This document shows positions 35,431-54,174 of a DNA stretch of 64,000 nucleotides, one piece after another (the stretch's first letter is position 1; the number at the start of each line of letters is the position of its first letter). A model generated the notes under the pieces. The model did not search any database. It had not been told where the DNA came from and saw nothing but the letters and a program-made list of their open reading frames with translations. Source of the DNA: Xiphias gladius (Eukaryota > Chordata > Actinopteri > Istiophoriformes > Xiphiidae); NCBI RefSeq assembly GCF_016859285.1, contig NC_053422.1, forward strand, positions 15,843,501-15,907,500, written 5' to 3'. The position numbers and the translations under genes are program-made.

Positions 35431-38400
35431 TGAGTCAGGCTTACAGCATTAACACTCATCTTTCACACCCATGTCTCGTTGTGTTTTTTTTTCCATTATC
35501 TGCACCCACTGGATAAGATGGTGGGAAACGTGGATGAACATTTAGTGATCGACACACATGTAAACACACACATACACGGGCTCAATTGTGTGTGGCCGCA
35601 GGGCATCACAAAACCTAATCACCCTAATATCATGATAAAGTAATACTAGCACTAACCCTAAATGCCCAAGGTCTTGATTTTATTTTTTTTTATGACAGAT
35701 GGTTCACCCAAAAATAAACACAGCAAACCACCTTCGCAAAATGAAAAACTACATGTGGGATGAGATGAGTCATCCACTGTACAGAGCAGCTCACTGGTTC
35801 ACACACAAAAAGATGACCAGAGGGAGCCAAATGCCAAATTCCTTCTAATTTTTACCATTTTGAAAATAAGAAAAAACTAGATAAGACATTTCAGGCTGTA
35901 GCTTTAATCAGTGTTAAAAATAGGCTCTCTCTCTGGATCTGCATAACCATATAATTTTCATGTGATCACACAAACTTGATAACAGCACAGTGACTCCGTG
36001 TGCATCCCTGAGAGACCTTAAATCAATGAATTAGGTTTCTGTAAATACATAAGCTGAATGCATATGACCACGTTTTTCAAGAATAAAATGGCAGTTTTGT
36101 AGTAAAAGAGCACTGACACTGATGTTCGGATTAAAACTTACACCTTTAAAAATTTTAACTTTTAAGGAGAAATAAAAAATAAAAAACTCATTTACAGCAT
36201 GACAGTCAGGCTTTTTTGAGTTGATCCAGTTGCCTTTTTAGAAAATGCTTACAGTTAAAAAGATGCAGAATCTTCTCAGAGGGTCTTGCAATTCTTGAAC
36301 TAAAGTTATAACATGAAAACCACTAAATTTGGAGTCATGCTTTTTACATTAGAGCAACAGCATGCACCATGCCTGAGACAAATATCACCTCACACAGGCA
36401 AGTTCTGCCCAGTTTGACCCTATCACTGACTGCACTCTCTACTGAACTAATTAAACCTACTCAAAAAGTTATACACAGTGGTTTCTTTATCAGTTTTCAG
36501 ACAGTTTAGTTGTAGTAAAAGCCTTAGAACCGAACAGATAGAGTAGGTGAATGTTGATCTAGTCTGTCTCAAACCTACGCACACATCACAGAAAACAGCC
36601 TGTAACTGTGTTTTAGTAGAATTCTGCTTGCACCCCTGGCTAACAAAGTAAGCAAGCATTAAAAGAAAAGACAAGTCAACAATACTATGTTGTAGCCACA
36701 TTAAATAAGCCAGTAACATACATAATGTTTGACTAGACAGCTTTATTATTTTGAATACCCAAACAGGGAAAATTCAGAGTAACAAGAATACATTTGCTGT
36801 ACCATAAACAAGGCTAAGAAATTACCCTAGATGCTTAGTGGGACAGGGGGAAAATAGCGACAGGGGGACAAAGAACCCTGCAGTGAGGGACTGGATCCCT
36901 CTAACAACCAACATCTGATCCCATCCATGCATGGCCAGAAATAAATACAACATACGGCATTAATCGGACAACTGTATGGCACTAAGTGTGTGGCTGTGAA
37001 CCCCATCTATACCACAGTGAGCAGTGGAAGGATACTGCTGTAAGAAGGCAATCCTCTTACCAAGGCTGTATCCAGTGTGCAAACAGCTGACTTTAGATTT
37101 CCTCTCATCCATTCATACATTTTTTTTTTCCATCAGAGTTCACAACCGCATCCCCTAAATGAGATATCAGGACACTTCACTGGACACAACAGGGGAGAAT
37201 TTAACGTGGATTTTCAACCACCTGTGTCTTCACTAGTTTTCCACTTGATGGCTGGCTGTCTTACATGCAGCCTTGCGCTGACCCCTCAGTCAGTTCAATC
37301 CTCCAGGCATGCAGTGATGACCTAAGCACAGGAGCAGATGTTGTGGCTGTATGAGTACTGATGCCAAACAAGAACAGTGCAGACCTAACATCTGTTCTGA
37401 TCTCTGTTGATTCAGAAAAAATAAACTATTTAAACATAGCACAGGGCTAACCGTACTTAACAAAGCTATCAAGCATTGGTTATTACATCAGACAGATAAA
37501 CAGACAGACATATATATAGACCTACATGCTATTAAACACTGTAAGTATAATAATAGTGTTACTGAAGGTAAATTACTACATTGTCAAAAGATCAATTCAT
37601 TCAGAAATAAAGCAAAACAGCCCATCAGAATAATGCAGCACCCAGAGCTAAGGTCATATCATCCAGCAAGGATTTAAAATGGCACATGAAGATACTATGC
37701 GCAAATGGATTTCATTAGTGCAATTTTGTTAATGTTCATAAAAGTTGACCTGGCTAACACCCAGGAGAAAAGCCTCAGTGCCTTGATTCAGCTTCAGTGA
37801 AGTGATTCTAATATTAGAGTGGAAAGGTCCAACCTATAGGACTCATCCACAAAGCTATGAGTCAATGAACTGAGTCGTAATGAAACTGAGGGCTTATATA
37901 ACTGAGTGGTGGAGAGGAGAAAGGGTCAGACCTACTCAGCCAATCGCAGTCATGAAAGAGATAGCAGTGAGATGGAAAAAATATGTAATATTTATATTTA
38001 TTATTTGCTATTATACAAAGGTCACATGCGCTGGACAAGCTCACAAACAAAACTAGCATATCTCTTTATCACCATGAAAGAACGAGGTTTGACCCACATA
38101 GTAGTAGTGACTGGCCTGGGCCAGTTCAACTCAAAGCCACGCATGGCTCTGAACCAGTCTCGTCGTGTTCTAGGACAAATGACAAGAGCAAAAGTAGCAG
38201 TGCCAGGGAGTCTTCGCACACAGCTGTAAATGTTGCCAGCATTGAAATTTTTGGCCCACTGACTCTGATTTTTCCCTGGTAGTCAAGAGGCAACAGAAAA
38301 AAAAAAGTAGTGCTTTACATGTCACGTTGTTACTAGTTAATTTAATGACATTGTCGAATAGCTGCAATCAGAAAAAAATGTTTTCTGTAACGTATGAGCA

Positions 38401-38833
38401 TACTGAAGTAGTGTGAAGTTGATATTCAAGAGTGGTGCATTTGGTTTAAAACGCTGTCAGTGTCACATATAATAGAAAAAGAAACTGGTATGAATTCACT
38501 CCAAAGTGCAGGATTTAAACTTCGATATAAAGGACAATAGGATATAAAGTGAAAATCACAAAATGTAAATGCTGTACCACTTAAAAAAATGTGATCTTAC
38601 ACTTAATCTAACCTGATACAGAGAAGAGACATTTCCCTTCTTTTATCATCCTTCTCTGCCATTTGACGTTCAAAGTACAGCAGTACACAGAGACGAACAA
38701 ACACTTCATTGACAAAATACTCTGTAAGCTGCACTGCAGCAGTGCCTGTGCCTGCTGACATTCACAATATCACCCTACTGATTCACCAAACCCAGGTCGC
38801 CTTAATAGTCCACGGAGTGGAAGTGCTGATAAA

Positions 38834-38877
38834 AACACACACACACTCACACTCACACTCACACACACTCACACTCA
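38834..38877. repeat. CACACT-type microsatellite
   Basis: Mixed CA and CACT units. Confidence 0.85.
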
Positions 38878-40319
38878 CCCCCACATGAGAGTACATGTAG
38901 TATCAACCCAGATAATAAACTGTTCAGCCACATCCGGATTGCATGCAGTTAATGTGTCTCAGTGCAATAGAACCTAAAACAGCAAGTCTTCCTCCATTCA
39001 GTCAAAGACCCACATCATTAATTAGTGAAAAACAACTCTCCAGCCAACCTTGTCAAGTGTAAGTGACTAGTGATTAAAAAAAAGATAATACCCCGTCACA
39101 CAGAAAAAGCAAATGCTTGCTAGCACTGTGAATTAAACGCTGTATGGTTATATGTTAATAGATGAGAAAAACAAGCAGAGGACAAAAGTGGTTTTTCCAT
39201 CATACATTGCTATAGAAAGACAAGTACTAGTAGAAAGTTTAAATACTATTCCATAAGTGTTGTTGCACTGCTAGACTTTAACTCAATGCTACTTGTGTGC
39301 TGTGCCAGCGCAGGTCGGGCTAAACAAAACTATTCGGGTTGTTTCTGTATTGTCAGTGGCAGGCCTAACCTGCTCTACGTTCACCTTTCCTCTTTTTAGA
39401 TATAGAGCTGAGGGGGTTAAATGTTACTGATGAACGTTATGTTCATGGCTAAATACCTGCCTCTGCAATTCAGCTTTATCAAAGTTTTTAAATCATGCAT
39501 AGTGTTTGATTAGCAGATTGAACGAATGCGATTGCTTTTCCGATTGGAAGCTGCGACAGAAATGGGCAGAAAGGAAATGAATGTAATGGTAAAGTGGTGG
39601 GTGGGCTTATCTCAGGGATCACGGAGTCTGACTGTATGGTAAGCGACTTTAAATGACTGACGTGATGGATCAAAGGTAAACAAGGCTTACAGGTGATTAA
39701 AAGCACAACAGTAGAGCGAAACGCCGAGGTGGAATTAAATAGATTAAACCAACATCTTGGCTATAGACCAACCATGCATTCAATTAATAAAGTATACAGT
39801 ATACTGAGTAAGAAGGAACGAGTTACAGTAGCTACACTAAGTCCCATTAATAAACATCATTAAACAGATATATATAATATATTACCTGTGTAATTACACA
39901 CACAATGAGTCCACTCAGTGACATGGGTCAGCCAGTCTTTTTGTTTGGTCAGTTTTGCATGTTTGGAAGCTGTTGTTTGTATCAGGTTCATCTCAGTGTT
40001 GAAAGTTTGGTCTGGGGGCGAAGATTAAACTCTGAAATCATGAAGAAGCCACGTCCTTGTCGTTGCGTGTGTGTCAATGAGCACGAGTGTGCATGTGTGA
40101 AGTGTGAACATAAATATAGCGGCTGTTTTCATTGTACCCTACTGTATGTGTAAATTAGATTACCATCACTGTTGCTGACCTTGATGTGAGTGGCACCATC
40201 CTCCAACGAAGCTCGAGAAACAAGAGACAATGTGCCCCACTGACACACAACAGCACATGATGCATCCACGGCCACAACCCTACAGGCATGAGGCACAGCA
40301 ACTCAGAGCTAAAGAGCGC

Positions 40320-40610
40320 ATGGCAGAACGAGAGAGGAGACAGACCACAGAAAGAAAGACAGAAAACCATAGGGAGACAGAAAAGGGTGGCATATGTAAG
40401 AGGAAACGAAGGACAAACACATAAGAGGGAAAAGGAGGCCAAGAGTGAGATGGGGGAGGGGGAAAGCTGAGAGTGATATCAATATGGAGGGTAAGAAATG
40501 AGGAGAGGAACAGTGAGCAGACAGAGAGGGAAGCTGCAAAAACAGAGGAAGGAAAAGCAGGCCACTCAGTGACACAGAACAGAGCAGAGGCAGAACAGAA
40601 CAGAACAGCG
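40320..40610. repeat. GA-rich low-complexity stretch
   Basis: Nearly 300 bp of purine-rich plus strand (AGAGAGGAGACAGACC, GAAAGAAAGACAG, GGGGGAGGGGGAAAG and similar words). Overlapping frames on both strands here arise from composition bias. Confidence 0.65.
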
Positions 40611-42436
40611 AGTACTGCAAAGAACGGTATCTTAGAGCATAACAGTCATATTGCAGTATCTAACAAAAAAGCCCAAAGATGGGCTATACAGTTTGTAGGT
40701 GGAGTTGAAAGTCGACAGTGAAATAAAAGGACATAATACAACAGAACACGTTTTGAAAGGTCTACATAAAAAGTGGGTAAAGGAGGTGGATGCAGAAAAG
40801 GTTAGAAAGCAAAGGCAAGAGTGAAACACAGGGAGAAGAGTTTGCTTGGGAGAAAGTTGTCCACATTTTTGAGTGTGTGAATGCTGAAGAGGAGCAACAT
40901 AAAATAAGGCTAATTCTCTCAAACTGCTAAAATTACACTTTATACAGTATTTACCGTCCTGCTGCAACAGCTGCATCTCCTCTCTCTCTCCCTGACATTT
41001 TGCTTGTCCTCTTACCCTCTCTCCCCTTGACACTGAATACAGTTTAATGTTGAAAATGCTCTCACCCGCTTAACAAGGACAACATACACAGATGCACGAA
41101 ACGCAAGGGTCATTGCACTGTGAATGATTTTTCAGTGCAGACTCTCAGCATGCAAACACAATTGCACAGATCTGCTGAGCCAGCCAAGCAGACAGACAAA
41201 GCCACCGGAGCAAGCAGCCACACCCCCGCCAAAGAGAGCACACAGAAGGAAAATGTGCTGGGATTATACAACGATAGACACGCTGTATTCAGTTTACAGT
41301 CTCCTGTTTTACAGTAATCACAATCAAGATCGCCTAGCTACAAATAACGGATGTGCATTTTAAAATTCAGTTGCATCATTAACACAAACACGATTTGTTG
41401 ATTCATCAGTGGACCAAGGCGCATCCCCGTGTGCTTTCATTTTGAATGACACTAGTTGCAATCATCCACTCCCCTTCTCATCCACTTTTTCTCTCCCAGC
41501 ACAACAAGCAGAAATACCATGGCAAAGTAACAAAAGTGCCTTACAGTTCAGCAAGAGACACGAGTACAATGAGCTGACATTCTAACCAGAGAGACCAAAT
41601 GTGATCCACTGACATCAACCCGCACTTTTAATCAGATGCACTCATTTTAAAATCACATCAAAAAAATCTTTTTTCTGGGCATTTGCTGTCCAGGCACAGC
41701 TTAGCACTGCAGCCGTACTGCAGAGCCCATGATGCCTCACACACCTTCTTATCTCACACACAAACATGTGCACCTAAAATATGCATGCATGCACACATAC
41801 ACACAAAGAGGCAGTTATTGCTATCTAGTAGAGCACTGAATAAAAACTGGACTGCAGAGAAAGTGTGTTCGGCCTCCACTCCATGAAGCCGAGCTGCTGC
41901 CTCACTCTGAATCTGAACGGATCCCTTCCCTTCCTGCTGTCAGACTTCACTCTGGCTTGCTGCTTTATTTCACATGCTGCTCAGTGGGTCAACATATGGC
42001 CGCAGCTTTCAACAAAGGCAAACGTAATGGCTGTTTAAAATACATGTTTTTCCGACAGTTATTTTCGAGCTGGGAAATCTAAGGTTAACCCAGTTGTGTG
42101 AGAGAAAAGATTATCTCCATACTATAAAATCTCTAATTAGAAGCTCAAATTCCTGCCTTTACTATTGCTTCTATATCTGCACCATCTGCTGCTTGATTTA
42201 CAATGGAGATTTTGTTGACATAATCCATGTGTTCCTATCTAAATAAACCCATTTTCATTAAATATTGTGAGATGTCTATAGCTAAGCAATGCAAAGCCAC
42301 TTCCCCTCCCCCTCTTCTACTGCTCTCTCTATCCCTCCCTCCCTCCTTCATCCTCTTTCGCTGCTGTTGCTAAGACCGCTGAGCACATGCTAGTCTGTGG
42401 AAACCAGTAGACTCCAGGAGGTGGATCTCCCAGTTT

Positions 42437-42451
42437 GTTGCTATGGGCAAC
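42437..42451 (+). promoter_or_regulatory. RFX X-box-like motif
   Basis: GTTGCTATGGGCAAC is an imperfect palindrome matching the X-box form GTTGCCATGGCAAC with one inserted base and one change. It lies near CCAGGAGGTGGATC (a weak CTCF-like word at 42414) and a pyrimidine tract at 42300-42360, perhaps an enhancer. Confidence 0.5.
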
Positions 42452-43067
42452 ACACAGTGTTCGATGGAGATTCAGCCTTGAAGCCGAGCATGTAGACCTT
42501 CACACATGTGATAAGATATGACCTATTTTTCAGTCAGTCAAAAGGGATCATCTCCTCAGAAGCTAGTGTGTATGTACGTGAACTGCATACACTCATTTAC
42601 ATCACCGTCTAGTATTTTTTCAAGCCCTAAACACAACGAGCCAATCAAATGAAAACTAATAAAAATACACTGCTGGCTGGCTGATGTGCAGTCCTGTAAT
42701 GAATGAAGATCCCTGCTGAAGCAGAGTGTCCCAACCCCACCTTACTGGTTTGTACATTATAATTCACTGCACATCAATAGGATGTAAGTACAGAAATAAC
42801 ATTATGTCTGACTTGGAAGACCAGTTGCTCAAATGCAGTTGCTCAAATGATGCAGATGTTGGGAAAAGCTGCCGCAGTCATTGTGGGAACACACTTTCCT
42901 GTATATATTGCGAATAAGACTTCTGATGATTCAAGGATAAGTTAACAAAAAGGGTCTGTGGTTTTTGGAATTTACTAAACTTCACTTTTAAAAAACTGAA
43001 CATAAACCTTTCCATACTTCACGGGTGTGCTAAAGTGATGCGTTTATTATGTTTCAAAGTAAGTTTA

Positions 43068-43111
43068 AGACCATGTGTGGTTGTGTGTTATGAAACAACC
43101 ACACATGGTCT
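43068..43111. repeat. Perfect 17-bp inverted repeat (hairpin)
   Basis: AGACCATGTGTGGTTGT (43068-43084) and its exact reverse complement (43095-43111) flank a 10-base loop. It lies 0.8 kb 3' of exon A1. It could form a hairpin in DNA or RNA; no known family recognised. Confidence 0.8.
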
Positions 43112-43450
43112 GAAATAGGCACGTTACAGTTTAAAGTAGTAATAGTCAAACTGGTCAGTGCACTGAATACAAAATTCTCAAAAGACATGAAATACAAAGC
43201 AGACAGAGATGCAGGGGACAACCGCATTCATTTTGTTTAAGTTGAAAAAAAAGTTTAGTTTGAATGTGTTGTTTTTATGATGGAAAGCACAGGGTTAGAT
43301 ATTACTACTTACAGCAACATGTCCTTAGTTTTAGTAATTAATTTATCCAGAGTTTCACAGCAATACACAATATTGCAATATTTAAGTCCTTGATGAACTC
43401 TGTCATAATAAAAGGAGAGTTTTTATCATTTCTTGAGATTAACATGATTT

Positions 43451-43882
43451 TTAAGTACAAGAGGAATAAGGTACTAATCCAGCACAATTACTGCACTGAG
43501 AACCAGCTGCGAAACCACCTTTAAACCAACAACTTAAATCAGCAGTCTCATAAGAACACTTAACCTTCTCATTTTCCTCAGTGATGACTTTTATGTGCCT
43601 GTTGTCCATTTCCATCCAGCTGTTCTGAATACTGTCTAAAACTGAATTATTATTGTTATTATTATAACTAATTACAGGTTTTACGCAATGAAATGTACAA
43701 AGCCAAAAAAATGCACCATTCAAACGTATAGTCATTACTTCATTTTAAGAATACTTGAACTAATGACGCTGATCTCTTAAGCTATGACTCTAAAACAGGC
43801 AGACAGACAGACGAATACTGTATATGGTATGTATGGGTGTGTGTCTGTAATATTAAAAGGGGGCCGGAGACGGTCTCCCTAC
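43451..43882. other. 3' flank of exon A1, shared with other right-group flanks
   Basis: The part 43480-43640 resembles 47560-47695 and 51345-51450 (common words AACAACTTAAATCAGCAGTC and TCCAGCTGTTCTGAATA). The part from about 43650 to the donor at 43882 is almost identical to 46770-47002. It contains short TTA/ATT repeats, and near-palindrome GGAGACGGTCTCC lies next to the donor. No exon. Confidence 0.65.
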
Positions 43883-46240
<2,358 letters not shown>

Positions 46241-46501
46241 ATTTGACGAGGAAAATGGATATAAATCCGCAGAAATCTGAATATAACTACACTGTCATCG
46301 AGACGTCAGCTATCAGATAGGCTAGGCTGACATAAAAAAATGAGTTGTCAGAAAAAAAAAAGAATACTGTGCAATTCACAGATCCAGACCCGGCATCCAC
46401 AGAGAGGTTTGGATGCTGCCTTTTCCGAAAAAATACCGAACTACGTAAGGGGAGGGCTTCTTTATCACAGCATGCTGTCTAGAAACGCAGCCCTGCTTGC
46501 A

Positions 46502-46520
46502 CAGTGACATCATGCGACCA
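46502..46520 (-). promoter_or_regulatory. Promoter element of A1 (CTCF-like, diverged)
   Basis: The minus strand reads TGGTCGCATGATGTCACTG, the local form of the TCGCATGGTGTCAGTG element found before A3, A4 and A5, with one change in the core. It lies about 265 bp upstream of the ATG. No RE1 site is visible further upstream. Confidence 0.55.
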
Positions 46521-46768
46521 GATGCTGGCTAGCAGGAAATACAAATGACTTCCTCTGGAATGAACACATTTTTGAGACTTGTTTCCCACATTTGCCAAGA
46601 CTACAAATACAAGCACAAGAGTAATCCAGAATTGACTGGACAGTGACATCTTTCTTTCCTGCTTTCTTCTTTTTTTCTATCGTTTTAACATATTTTCTAT
46701 TTTAAAAAATATATTTTTCTCTTCTAAAACGTGTTTGAGGGGATAAATAGGCACTATAAAACTTAATT
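46521..46768. other. Upstream flank of A1
   Basis: AT-rich non-coding DNA with T-rich runs. Nothing recognised up to the start of the duplicated segment near 46769. Confidence 0.5.
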
Positions 46769-47002
46769 ATTATTATTATTATTATAACTAATTACAGGTT
46801 TTATGCGATTAAATGTACGAAGCCCAAAAAATGCCCCATTCAAACGTATAGTCATTACTTCATTTTAAGAATACTTGAACTAATGACACTGATCTCTTAA
46901 GCTATGACTCTAAAACAGGCAGACAGACAGACGGATACTGTGTATGGTATGTATGGGTGTGTGTCTGTAATATTAAAAGGGGGCCGGAGACGGTCTCCCT
47001 AC
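46769..47002. repeat. Duplicate of the A1 3' flank
   Basis: Starts with (TTA)n and runs, nearly base for base, like 43650-43882 up to and including the splice donor. It shows that a second variable-exon end once lay here. Confidence 0.85.
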
Positions 47003-47188
47003 CTCTCCAGATGCTCCTCTCCTGTCAGGAAGCACCAGTGTATTGGCATGGCTTCCTGGGACTATAGTAGATCCTATACTCATCCTGGGTCCAACTAACA
47101 TGTACCGTTTGTCTCCAGATCTGTACTGGATGCTGTGACACAGAGTCCCGTCATAATTCGTCTCTTTCAGATATTTAGAAGTACAGTC
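47003..47188 (-). pseudogene. Orphan 3' end of an alpha-type variable exon, splice donor retained
   Basis: The minus strand encodes about 62 residues of the standard right-group tail, from DCTSKYLKETNYDGTLCHSI to the end GASGE, then the donor GTAGGG. No EC repeats, membrane helix or promoter precede it. Upstream there is a 24-bp scrap (47189-47212) identical to EC5 sequence of A2 at 48631-48654, and then the copied 3' flank of A3. Only minor changes against A1 (KE for QE) suggest it is young. It is most simply the old 3' end of A2, displaced when A2 received a new one. A cryptic donor within A2 transcripts is possible but there is no acceptor-bounded exon in view. Confidence 0.85.
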
Positions 47189-47212
47189 AATAGACCAACA
47201 CTTGCTCCACTG
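47189..47212. repeat. 24-bp direct repeat flanking the copied segment (left copy)
   Basis: AATAGACCAACACTTGCTCC followed by ACTG, identical to 48631-48654 within EC5 of A2 and not found in other right-group exons. It marks the left end of the 1.4 kb patch shared with A3. Confidence 0.85.
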
Positions 47213-47798
47213 TGAATTCTGTGGTGCAGTTGGCCATTGGAAGTAATCACCATGGGATTAAAATGCTGTTCAGCTGCTGCAATTTATTCAGAGTCAAGTT
47301 CAAGAGCAGAAGATTTCTCCGAATGAAAGTGTTTTCACGTAATAAATGATCCTATATAATTTGATGCCAACCTGTATAAATGTGTGTACTCAGATTGCAT
47401 AAAATTACTACATAACTTTGTAAAAATAAAGACAGGTAGTGGTAATATCGTATTAATTGCTCTTAGCTCTCCAGGGGTTGGTCTCCAAAGACAAGACAGC
47501 GTTAAGGTACTAACACAGCATACTAACTGCAGTCCAATGTGTTTCCTAGTCAATTAACAATCTGGTCTCTGTGAAAACCAACTGCACAACTACCTGTGAG
47601 CCAACAACTTAAATCAGCAGTCTCATAAGAACACACAACCTCATTTCCCTCATATGCCTGTAGTCCATTTCTATCCAGCTGTTCTGAATAGGTGGTATGA
47701 TTCAGTATTTTTGGCACACTTAAATAATTGGGATCTGCATCTCATCTGTCAGTAGCATTTATATCAGAATTACCCTGATATAAATCAAGCTTTCTTAC
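47213..47798. repeat. 3' flank of A2, near-identical copy of the A3 3' flank
   Basis: Matches 50971-51556 with only scattered changes (for example TTTATTCAG against TGTATTCAG). Similarity continues through the splice donor into the 3' halves of the exons. A short frame at 47335-47553 (paired with one at 51093-51311) is conserved only because the whole segment was copied. Confidence 0.88.
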
Positions 47799-50156
<2,358 letters not shown>

Positions 50157-50340
50157 CGTGTTCAGAAAAAAAAACAACAACTCCGGAATCTATAATACTG
50201 TGGTCAACAAATAATAAACACTCTTATTCCTTTGCACACTGCGCTCCATGGCCAACTCAGCGCTGGGAATGACGCAGAGCTAGTTTCGTGTTCAAGCCCT
50301 TTTCACGTAATGTCAAAATACGGGGTTGCACCCTATGGTG

Positions 50341-50393
50341 ATGACGAAAAGATCTAGGGACACTACTTGCCATTATACCGACACCATGTGACC
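50341..50393 (-). promoter_or_regulatory. Promoter element of A2 (CTCF-like)
   Basis: The minus strand 50393-50376 reads GGGTCACATGGTGTCGGT, a variant of the TCGCATGGTGTCAGTG element. A partial TTTTCGTCAT at 50350-50341 may be what remains of the TTGTCGTCA box of A3-A5. About 220 bp upstream of the ATG. Confidence 0.55.
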
Positions 50394-50970
50394 CACACAG
50401 TTATTGCAGCACTGTCCATCTAAAGATTATAGTAAAATCATAGTTCATACATCAACGAAAACACTAGGCAAAGGAGACAAAGAGTCTTATTATAAAAAAA
50501 GAAATTAGTCAAGTCATTTTTATGAAGCAATGGACTGGATTCACAATCAGCCCCCCCCCCCTTCAAAAAAGCTATTATTTCGAAGAATACATGCTATTAC
50601 GAACATTTCAGGAAAAATGGCTGCGTTCAATAAGCCGAACCTTCAGCACCGCGGACAGCGACGCCTCCTACTGTACTCAGACACGTGGGCACAGACTCCA
50701 GTGCCTACATTGTGGCACGATTCCTACATACGTGAGCGTTTTGGTGAACTGCATTAACATGTAATGTGAACCTGCAACGACCCAGAAACAAATAGACGGC
50801 GCCATGTATATCCAAAAAAAAAACAAATCAACGTGATGTAAACCAGGCGAGGCAAGGGTGCTGCTTTTCATCAGAAATTATATACTTGTTCTAAATGAAA
50901 TTTGACTTAAGCGCGTTCATGTTCAAAAATGTCACCATCTGCTTTCGGCACATTTTTACACGGAGGCCAT
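50394..50970. other. Spacer between exons A3 and A2, unique part
   Basis: Non-coding, contains a run of C and A near 50550-50570 and an RE1 site (50642-50662). No exon recognised. Confidence 0.55.
50642..50662 (+). promoter_or_regulatory. RE1/NRSE (REST-binding) site
   Basis: TTCAGCACCGCGGACAGCGA plus C, essentially the full consensus and the best match in the window. It lies 249 bp upstream of the A2 CTCF-like element and 895 bp 3' of A3. Confidence 0.87.
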
Positions 50971-51556
50971 GGAATTCTGTGGTGCAGTTGGCCATTGGAA
51001 TTAATCACCATGGGATTAAAATGCTGTTCAGCTGCTGCAATGTATTCAGAGTCAAGTTCAAGAGCAGACAATTTCTCCAAATGAAAGTGTTTTCACGTAA
51101 TAAATGATCCTATATAATTTGCTGCCAACCTGTATACATGTGTGTACTCAGATTGCATAAAATTACTACATAACTTTGTAAAAATAAAGACAGGTAGTGG
51201 TAATATCGTATTCATTGCTCTTAGCTCTCCAGGGGTTGGTCTCCAAAGACAAGACAGCGTTAAGGTACTAACACAGCATACTAACTGCAGTCCAATGTGT
51301 TTCCTAATCAATCAACAATCTGGTCTCTGTGAAAACCAACTGCACAACTACCTGTGAGCCAACAACTTAAATCAGCAGTCTCATAAGAACACACAACCTC
51401 ATTTCCCTCATATGCCTGTAGTCCATTTCTATCCAGCTGTTCTGAATAGGTGGTATGATTCAGTATTTTTGGCACACTTAAATAATTGGGATCTGCATCT
51501 CATCTGTCAGTAGCATTTATATCAGAATTCCCCTGATATAAATCAAGCTTTCTTAC
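50971..51556. repeat. 3' flank of A3, probable source of the A2 flank
   Basis: Copy partner of 47213-47798. In A3 the sequence to the left is continuous with unique spacer, without the 24-bp scrap, so this is likely the donor copy. Confidence 0.8.
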
Positions 51557-53914
<2,358 letters not shown>

Positions 53915-54104
53915 GATTACAAGAGAACTGTTATCGATTCCTTTCGGGATTAGTAGGCGTACTGAAAGAAATTAATCCATCACATCTGGACATGCCAATG
54001 GTCGCTCTGTTTCAAAAATGCTGAATATATGGGACAAATATCCACAAAGCCAGCAGAAAGCCGACAAGCGATGCTTTCAGTATCGTGCTGAGAACGCTAT
54101 AAAG

Positions 54105-54174
54105 AGGTGGAACCAAAATGCAGTGACGACAAGCCCAAGCCTTTACTTTCCAAACACACTGACACCATGCGATC
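54105..54174 (-). promoter_or_regulatory. Promoter of A3: CTCF-like element plus TTGTCGTCA and GGTTCCACC boxes
   Basis: Minus strand 54174-54156 GATCGCATGGTGTCAGTGT; then GCTTGTCGTCA at 54134-54124; then TTTTGGTTCCACCTC ending near 54104. The order and spacing recur at A4 and A5. The TCGTCA word resembles a CRE half-site. Confidence 0.68.

Larger units (their letters stand above)
25508..43450. other. 18 kb gap between the two variable-exon groups; no exon recognised
   Basis: Read on both strands for cadherin repeats and for protocadherin constant-exon words (DWRYSAS, DWRFSQ, PGSPAIISIR, a lysine-rich end) without success. Base composition is AT-rich and all reading frames are short or made of simple repeats. 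It contains microsatellites, purine-rich tracts, one inverted-repeat element and several regulatory-looking motifs listed separately. By synteny with other vertebrates the alpha constant exons and a distal enhancer would be expected here. My search was by eye and short exons could have been missed. Confidence 0.5.

Noticed and set aside
35395-35450. PTDW in a minus-strand frame, resembling the start of a constant exon
   Set aside because: The following residues (LALSLFPLP) do not match, and the segment is part of a GA-rich tract.
37631-37660. Possible RE1 (GCAGCACCCAGAGC) in the gap
   Set aside because: Lacks the right half-site GGACAG.
40155-41033. Several overlapping frames on both strands
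   Set aside because: Explained by strong purine bias of the plus strand. No domain or splice context.
47335-47553. 72-codon minus-strand frame also present at 51093-51311
   Set aside because: Both lie within the copied 3' flank. Conservation reflects the recent copy, not coding constraint.
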